The notes under the pieces are model-generated. The model was not told where the DNA came from. It did no database searches and saw only the letters and a program-made list of their open reading frames with translations. From contig NZ_LT629751.1 in assembly GCF_900104805.1 (NCBI RefSeq), positions 2,027,001 through 2,091,000 on the forward strand: a stretch of DNA of 64,000 nt, in the 5' to 3' direction. Each line of letters begins with the position of its first letter. The first letter of the stretch is position 1. Below, in pieces: positions 59,823-64,000 of this stretch. Position numbers and translations under genes: made by a program. This stretch comes from Pseudomonas oryzae. Lineage in GTDB: Bacteria; Pseudomonadota; Gammaproteobacteria; Pseudomonadales; Pseudomonadaceae.

Positions 59823-61066
59823 CAGTCGACCAGTCGGCGGAACACCAGGGTACCGTTGGTGCCACCGAAGCCGAAGGAGTTGGACACCGCCACGTCGATC
59901 GGCATGGCCTGCGCCTCGTGGGCGACGAAGTTGAGGTCGCAGCCCTCATCCGGATCGTCGAGGTTGATGGTCGGCGGCGCAACCTGATCGCGCAGGGCGA
60001 GAATGCTGAAGATCGCCTCCACCGCACCGGCGGCGCCCAGCAGGTGGCCGGTCATCGACTTGGTGGAGCTGACCGCCAGACGGTAGGCGTGCTCGCCGAA
60101 CACACGCTTGACCGCCGCGGCCTCGGCCAGGTCGCCAGCCGGGGTCGAGGTGCCGTGAGCGTTGATGTACTGCACCTGCTCCGGATTGAGACCGGCATCG
60201 CGCAGCGCATTCTGCATGCAGCGCGCGGCGCCATCGCCGTTCTCCGGCGGTGCGGTCATGTGGTAGGCGTCGCCGCTCATGCCGAAGCCGACCAGCTCGG
60301 CATAGATGCGCGCGCCGCGAGCCTTGGCATGCTCGAGTTCTTCCAGCACCAGGGCGCCGGCGCCGTCGGCCAGCACGAAGCCGTCGCGACCGCGATCCCA
60401 CGGACGGCTGGCGCGCGTCGGCTCGTCGTTGCGGGTGGACAGCGCGCGGGCCGCGCCGAAGCCACCGAGCCCCAGGCCGCAGGTGGCCATCTCGGCGCCG
60501 CCGGCGATCATCACGTCGGCCTCGCCGTAGGCGATGTTGCGCGCGGCCATACCGATGCTGTGGGTGCCGGTGGTGCAGGCGGTGGTGATGGCGTAGTTGG
60601 GACCCTGCGCGCCCAGATGGATCGACAGGAACCCGGAAATCATGTTGATGATCGAGCTCGGCACGAAGAACGGCGAGATGCGCCGCGGCCCCTGCTCGTG
60701 CAGCGACTTGGCGTTGTTCTCGATGTTGGTCAGGCCGCCGATGCCCGACCCCATGGCGACGCCGACACGCTCGCGGTTGGCATCGGTGACCTCCAGGCCG
60801 GCATCGCGCACCGCCTGCAGACTGGCAGCCATGCCGTACTGGATGAAGAGGTCCATCTTGCGAGCTTCCTTGGCCGGCAGGTAGTCCTCGACGTTGAAGC
60901 CCTTGACCGATCCACCGAAGCGGGTAGCGAAAGCCGAGACATCCATATGCCCGATCGGACCGATGCCACTCTGTCCGGCCAGCACACCCTGCCAACTGCT
61001 GGCCACATCCGGGCCGAGGGGTGACAGCATGCCAAGACCGGTGACCACGACGCGTCTACGCGACAC
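59822..61066 (-). CDS. fabF: Beta-ketoacyl-ACP synthase II
   Basis: Elongating condensing enzyme of fatty-acid synthesis, 414 aa. The triad is Cys164 ([10 protein letters not shown]), His304 ([11 protein letters not shown]) and His341 ([13 protein letters not shown]). Start GTG 61066 ([10 protein letters not shown]) has AGGAGAG upstream. It follows acpP across a 132-bp gap that contains an intrinsic terminator, so part of its transcription depends on read-through. Confidence 0.97.
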   Translation of the reverse strand: MSRRRVVVTGLGMLSPLGPDVASSWQGVLAGQSGIGPIGHMDVSAFATRFGGSVKGFNVEDYLPAKEARKMDLFIQYGMAASLQAVRDAGLEVTDANRERVGVAMGSGIGGLTNIENNAKSLHEQGPRRISPFFVPSSIINMISGFLSIHLGAQGPNYAITTACTTGTHSIGMAARNIAYGEADVMIAGGAEMATCGLGLGGFGAARALSTRNDEPTRASRPWDRGRDGFVLADGAGALVLEELEHAKARGARIYAELVGFGMSGDAYHMTAPPENGDGAARCMQNALRDAGLNPEQVQYINAHGTSTPAGDLAEAAAVKRVFGEHAYRLAVSSTKSMTGHLLGAAGAVEAIFSILALRDQVAPPTINLDDPDEGCDLNFVAHEAQAMPIDVAVSNSFGFGGTNGTLVFRRLVD

Positions 61067-61137
61067 AGCGCTCTCCTCTTGTTGATCCACTACAGCAGCG
61101 AAGCGTAGCCAACTGACTGCTACGTCTTCCTTTCACA

Positions 61138-61175
61138 CAAAGAAAAACCGCACGTCTTTGCGGACGTGCGGCTTC
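61138..61175 (-). terminator. Intrinsic terminator between acpP and fabF
   Basis: On the minus strand CCGCACGTC-CGCAAA-GACGTGCGG is followed by TTTTTCTTT. It lies 24 nt after acpP inside the fab operon. It should end many transcripts after acpP and raise AcpP over FabF. Confidence 0.83.
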
Positions 61176-61198
61176 TTCCGGCCGGAACCGACGATTAC

Positions 61199-61438
61199 TT
61201 ACTGCTGACCGTGAGCATTGATGTAATCGATGGCTTCCTGAACGGTGGTGATCTTCTCGGCCTGCTCGTCCGGAATTTCGGTCTCGAATTCTTCTTCGAG
61301 AGCCATGACCAGCTCAACGGTGTCCAGGGAGTCGGCGCCCAGGTCTTCAACGAAGGAAGCGCTGTTGGTCACTTCTTCTTCTTTGACGCCAAGCTGCTCG
61401 GCAACGATCTTCTTGACGCGTTCTTCGATGGTGCTCAT
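61199..61438 (-). CDS. acpP: Acyl carrier protein
   Basis: 79-aa acidic four-helix protein that carries acyl chains on 4'-phosphopantetheine. The attachment serine is Ser37 in [18 protein letters not shown]. It begins [18 protein letters not shown] and ends YINAHGQQ. It has its own strong promoter upstream and a terminator downstream, in keeping with very high demand for AcpP. Confidence 0.98.
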   Translation of the reverse strand: MSTIEERVKKIVAEQLGVKEEEVTNSASFVEDLGADSLDTVELVMALEEEFETEIPDEQAEKITTVQEAIDYINAHGQQ

Positions 61439-61480
61439 ATCTAATTCTCACTCCTATGGAGAGTTCCATGTAGCTGGTGG

Positions 61481-61515
61481 CCGGTAGTGTATAGAAAGGG
61501 TTTTCGGTTTTTCAA
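61481..61515 (-). promoter_or_regulatory. Strong sigma-70 promoter of acpP
   Basis: On the minus strand TTGAAA (complement of 61510-61515) and TATACA (complement of 61488-61493) are 16 nt apart, close to consensus. Transcription would start near 61481, giving a leader of about 43 nt with AGGAG before the acpP ATG. Confidence 0.72.
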
Positions 61516-61641
61516 GCAAAACCCTTGCCGCGCTACCGGCCTACGCCATTTTTCTGTTCAAAAAACAGGTGCTAAAACAACCACATACGCCTGCAAAATG
61601 GAAGCGGCGAACATCCGAAAGATGCGCCGCCACGCCACTCT

Positions 61642-62382
61642 TTACATGTACATGCCGCCATTGACCGGGATGGTCGCACCGGTCACGTAGGCTCCGCCCT
61701 CACCGGCGAGGAAACCAACCACGCTGGCGATCTCCTCGGCCTGCCCCAGACGACCCAGCGGGATCTGGGTCAGCAGGTTCTGGCGATGCGCTTCCGGCAG
61801 CTCGCGGGTCATGTCGGTGTCGATGAAGCCCGGCGCCACGGCGTTGACGGTGATGTTGCGCGAGCCGACTTCACGAGCCAGGGCGCGGCTGAAGCCTTCG
61901 ACGCCGGCCTTGGCCGCAGCGTAGTTGGCCTGACCGGCATTGCCCATCGAGCCGACCACCGAGCTGATGTTGATGATCCGACCCCAGCGCGCCTTGGTCA
62001 TGCCCTTGAGCACGGCCTTGGACAGGCGATAGATGCTGGTCAGGTTGGTATTGATGACGTCATGCCACTCCTCGTCCTTCATCCGCAGCATCAGGTTGTC
62101 GCGGGTGATGCCGGCGTTGTTGACCAGGATGGTCGGCTGGCCGAGGTGCTGCTGGATGTGCTCCAGGGTCTGGGCCACCGACTCGTCGCTGGCGACGTCG
62201 AGGACCAGTCCGGCACCTTCGATGCCGGCCGCCTTCAGGTATTCGGCGATGCGCTCGGCGCCGGCCGCACTGGTGGCGGTGCCGATGACGATGGCGCCCT
62301 GACGGCCCAGTTCCAGGGCGATGGCCTGGCCGATACCACGGGTGGCGCCGGTGACCAGAGCCACCTTACCTTGCAGACTCAT
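61642..62382 (-). CDS. fabG: 3-oxoacyl-ACP reductase
   Basis: NADPH-dependent short-chain dehydrogenase of 246 aa in fatty-acid elongation. The nucleotide motif TGATRGIG is at 11-18, NNAG at 88-91, catalytic Ser141, Tyr154 and Lys158 (ANYAAAKAG), and APGFIDTDM follows. It lies 18 nt downstream of fabD. A gap of about 200 bp with an imperfect hairpin and the acpP promoter follows. Confidence 0.97.
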   Translation of the reverse strand: MSLQGKVALVTGATRGIGQAIALELGRQGAIVIGTATSAAGAERIAEYLKAAGIEGAGLVLDVASDESVAQTLEHIQQHLGQPTILVNNAGITRDNLMLRMKDEEWHDVINTNLTSIYRLSKAVLKGMTKARWGRIINISSVVGSMGNAGQANYAAAKAGVEGFSRALAREVGSRNITVNAVAPGFIDTDMTRELPEAHRQNLLTQIPLGRLGQAEEIASVVGFLAGEGGAYVTGATIPVNGGMYM

Positions 62383-62400
62383 GGGTGATTCTCCTGATGA

Positions 62401-63339
62401 TCAGGCCAGGGCCGCGCGGGCGGCGGCGAAGGCCTCGGGGGTATCCAGATTGTGGGTGTTGACGCCCTTGGCGCAGCGCTTGTTGAGACCGGACAGCACC
62501 TTGCCGGGACCGCACTCGACCAGCTCGGTCACACCCTGCTCGGCCAGGGTCACGATGCTTTCGACCCAGCGCACCGGACTGTACAGCTGCTCGAGCAGGT
62601 CGCGCTTGAGCACCGCCAGGTCGGCGGGCACCTGGGCACTGGTGTTCTGCACGATGGCGATCTGCGGAGTCTGCCAATCGATGGCCTCCACCGCCGCGGC
62701 GAATTTCTCAGCCGCCGGACGCATCAGCGCACAGTGCGACGGCACGCTGACCGGCAACGCCATGGCACGCTTGGCGCCCTTGGCCTTGCACGCCTCGATG
62801 GCGCGCTCGACTGCCGCTGCGGCGCCGGCGATCACCACCTGCCCCGGCGCGTTGAAGTTGACCGCACTGACCACCTCGCCCTGCGCCGCCTCGGCACAGG
62901 CGGCACGCACGGTGTCGTCGTCCAGACCGAGGATGGCCGCCATGCCACCCTGCCCGGCCGGCACCGCCTGCTGCATCAGTTGACCGCGCAGCTCGACCAG
63001 CTTGACTGCATCAGCAAAGGGCAGGCAGCCCGCAGCCACCAGAGCGGAGTACTCGCCCAGACTGTGACCGGCGACGAAGGCCGGCTGCGTGCCACCCTCG
63101 GCCTGCCACAGGCGCCACAGGGCGATCGAGGCAGTGAGGATGGCCGGCTGGGTCTTGTCGGTCTGATTGAGCTGCTCGGCTGGGCCTTCCTGGGTCAGCG
63201 CCCAGAGGTCATAGCCCAGAGCGGCGGAGGCTGCGGCGAAGGTCTCGCCGATCACGGCGTGCTGCGTCCCCAGCTCGGCGAGCATGCCGACAGCCTGGGA
63301 GCCCTGACCGGGGAAAACGAAAGCGAGGGAAGAAGACAT
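62401..63339 (-). CDS. fabD: Malonyl-CoA-ACP transacylase
   Basis: Transfers malonyl from CoA to ACP. 312 aa. The N-terminal oxyanion motif FPGQGSQ (9-15), the nucleophile Ser93 in GHSLGEYSAL, the malonate-binding Arg in LRGQLMQQA and the catalytic His in VSVPSHCALM are all present. ATG 63339. It follows plsX with a gap of 104 bp and precedes fabG. Confidence 0.97.
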   Translation of the reverse strand: MSSSLAFVFPGQGSQAVGMLAELGTQHAVIGETFAAASAALGYDLWALTQEGPAEQLNQTDKTQPAILTASIALWRLWQAEGGTQPAFVAGHSLGEYSALVAAGCLPFADAVKLVELRGQLMQQAVPAGQGGMAAILGLDDDTVRAACAEAAQGEVVSAVNFNAPGQVVIAGAAAAVERAIEACKAKGAKRAMALPVSVPSHCALMRPAAEKFAAAVEAIDWQTPQIAIVQNTSAQVPADLAVLKRDLLEQLYSPVRWVESIVTLAEQGVTELVECGPGKVLSGLNKRCAKGVNTHNLDTPEAFAAARAALA

Positions 63340-63443
63340 GGAGCAAGTCCCTTGTGTACTTGTTCGTCAGGAGGCCGCAGCGCATTCGGCGCCGCAGCGG
63401 ATTGACTGTTGGATGACAGGCGCCCTGCACGGGTCACACCCAG

Positions 63444-64000
63444 TCACCGGAGCAGCTGACCGAGGCGCCCATGCAGGCGCTGAGGCAGATTCTCGCCGAC
63501 TTCGGCCAGTGCCCGCCCGATGGCCGCCCGAAAACCTTCGGGGCCAGCGCCGCCGTGGCTTTTTACCACAATCCCCTGCAACCCGATAAAACTCGCGCCA
63601 TTGTGCCGCGCCGGCCGCAGCTCGCCACTCAGGCGCCTCAGCAGGGGCAGCGCAAGCAGGCCGACCAGGCGCGCCCGCACACCGGAGCGGAACAGCGCCT
63701 CCAGGCGCGCCGCGATCATCGACGCCAGCCCTTCGCTGGCCTTGAGCACGACATTGCCGACGAAGCCGTCGCAGACCACGACATCCGCCTCGCCGCGATA
63801 GAGGCCATCGCCCTCGACGAAGCCGATGTAGTTGAGCGCCTCCGCCTGCTGCAGCAGACTGGCCGCCAGACGCACCTGCTGGTTGCCCTTGATGTCTTCG
63901 GTACCGACATTCAGCAGCGCCACCCGCGGCCTGGGCACCCCCTGGGCTTCGGCGACCACCGCCCCCATCACGGCGAACTGGTAGAGATGCTCGGCCGTGC
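63444..64000 (-). CDS. plsX: Phosphate acyltransferase PlsX, C-terminal part (cut by window edge)
   Basis: Makes acyl-phosphate from acyl-ACP for phospholipid synthesis. About 185 C-terminal residues are in the window, and the frame is open to the last base (reading [16 protein letters not shown] first). [55 protein letters not shown] and [15 protein letters not shown] in sections are PlsX hallmarks. It is upstream of fabD on the same strand. Confidence 0.96.
   Translation of the reverse strand, partial: TAEHLYQFAVMGAVVAEAQGVPRPRVALLNVGTEDIKGNQQVRLAASLLQQAEALNYIGFVEGDGLYRGEADVVVCDGFVGNVVLKASEGLASMIAARLEALFRSGVRARLVGLLALPLLRRLSGELRPARHNGASFIGLQGIVVKSHGGAGPEGFRAAIGRALAEVGENLPQRLHGRLGQLLR

Overview
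The window reads as a high-GC chromosomal segment of a Pseudomonas (sensu lato). The evidence is a Pseudomonas-type OprI lipoprotein (83 aa), an AcpP close to that of P. aeruginosa from memory, a divergent etfBA / ETF-QO locus, pilZ inside the plsX-fabD-fabG-acpP-fabF-pabC-mltG-tmk-holB operon, and an RgsA-like small RNA between an aminotransferase gene and a tatD-family gene. About 70 protein genes are present. Nearly all are intact housekeeping or conserved accessory genes. The one clear pseudogene is a DUF486 membrane protein with three frameshifts. The first gene (gltA) and last gene (plsX) are cut by the window edges. I saw no rRNA, tRNA, IS element, prophage or CRISPR array.

Layout. 1-3.2 kb: end of gltA, a small YkgJ-type cysteine-cluster protein, the DUF486 pseudogene, a 3-hydroxyisobutyrate dehydrogenase-like enzyme, an exonuclease and ppnP. 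3.2-8.1 kb: cysB, a universal stress protein, a 5'-nucleotidase, a ketopantoate reductase-like protein and DAHP synthase. 8.1-15.2 kb: GNAT, oprI, an L,D-transpeptidase, tesA divergent from a YbbA/YbbP-type ABC exporter, greB and a hypothetical. 15.4-23 kb: DoxX, an MltF-like lytic transglycosylase, tatD, a CHAD protein and the MoxR-DUF58-TgpA operon. 23.4-31 kb: a divergent DapB paralogue, a P2-type cation ATPase, then a three-gene ATP-grasp / alpha-E / transglutaminase operon and an RraB-like gene. 31.7-34.5 kb: secreted DUF922 protease, GNAT, nitronate monooxygenase, DUF1059. 34.6-45 kb: speE, methionine salvage mtnC-mtnD-mtnB, an MFS transporter, aroC, a secreted hydrolase, prmB, a LysR/isochorismatase divergent pair, an Smr protein and folE. 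45-49.3 kb: a membrane protein, pyrF, DUF2897 and a four-gene envelope operon (solute-binding protein, two DUF4398 lipoproteins, one with an OmpA domain, and a Pro/Ala-rich lipoprotein). 49.4-53.7 kb: etfBA, ETF-QO and DUF1285. 53.8-64 kb: a class-V aminotransferase-fold protein, the rgsA-like sRNA, and a long leftward operon from plsX through fatty-acid synthesis to tmk, holB, pilZ and a TatD-family nuclease.

Functional links. SpeE releases methylthioadenosine and the adjacent mtn genes act in its salvage. EtfBA passes electrons to ETF-QO across a shared promoter region. The fab operon has a strong acpP promoter and an intrinsic terminator directly after acpP, which would give extra AcpP relative to FabF. 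The most interesting loci for a system hunt are the ATP-grasp/alpha-E/transglutaminase operon, whose substrate is unknown, and the DUF4398/OmpA envelope operon. Blocks that I recall as scattered in P. aeruginosa PAO1 (PA1574-1580, PA1750-1754, PA2853-2876, PA1674-1687, PA2951-2969) are side by side here, so gene order is rearranged relative to that strain.
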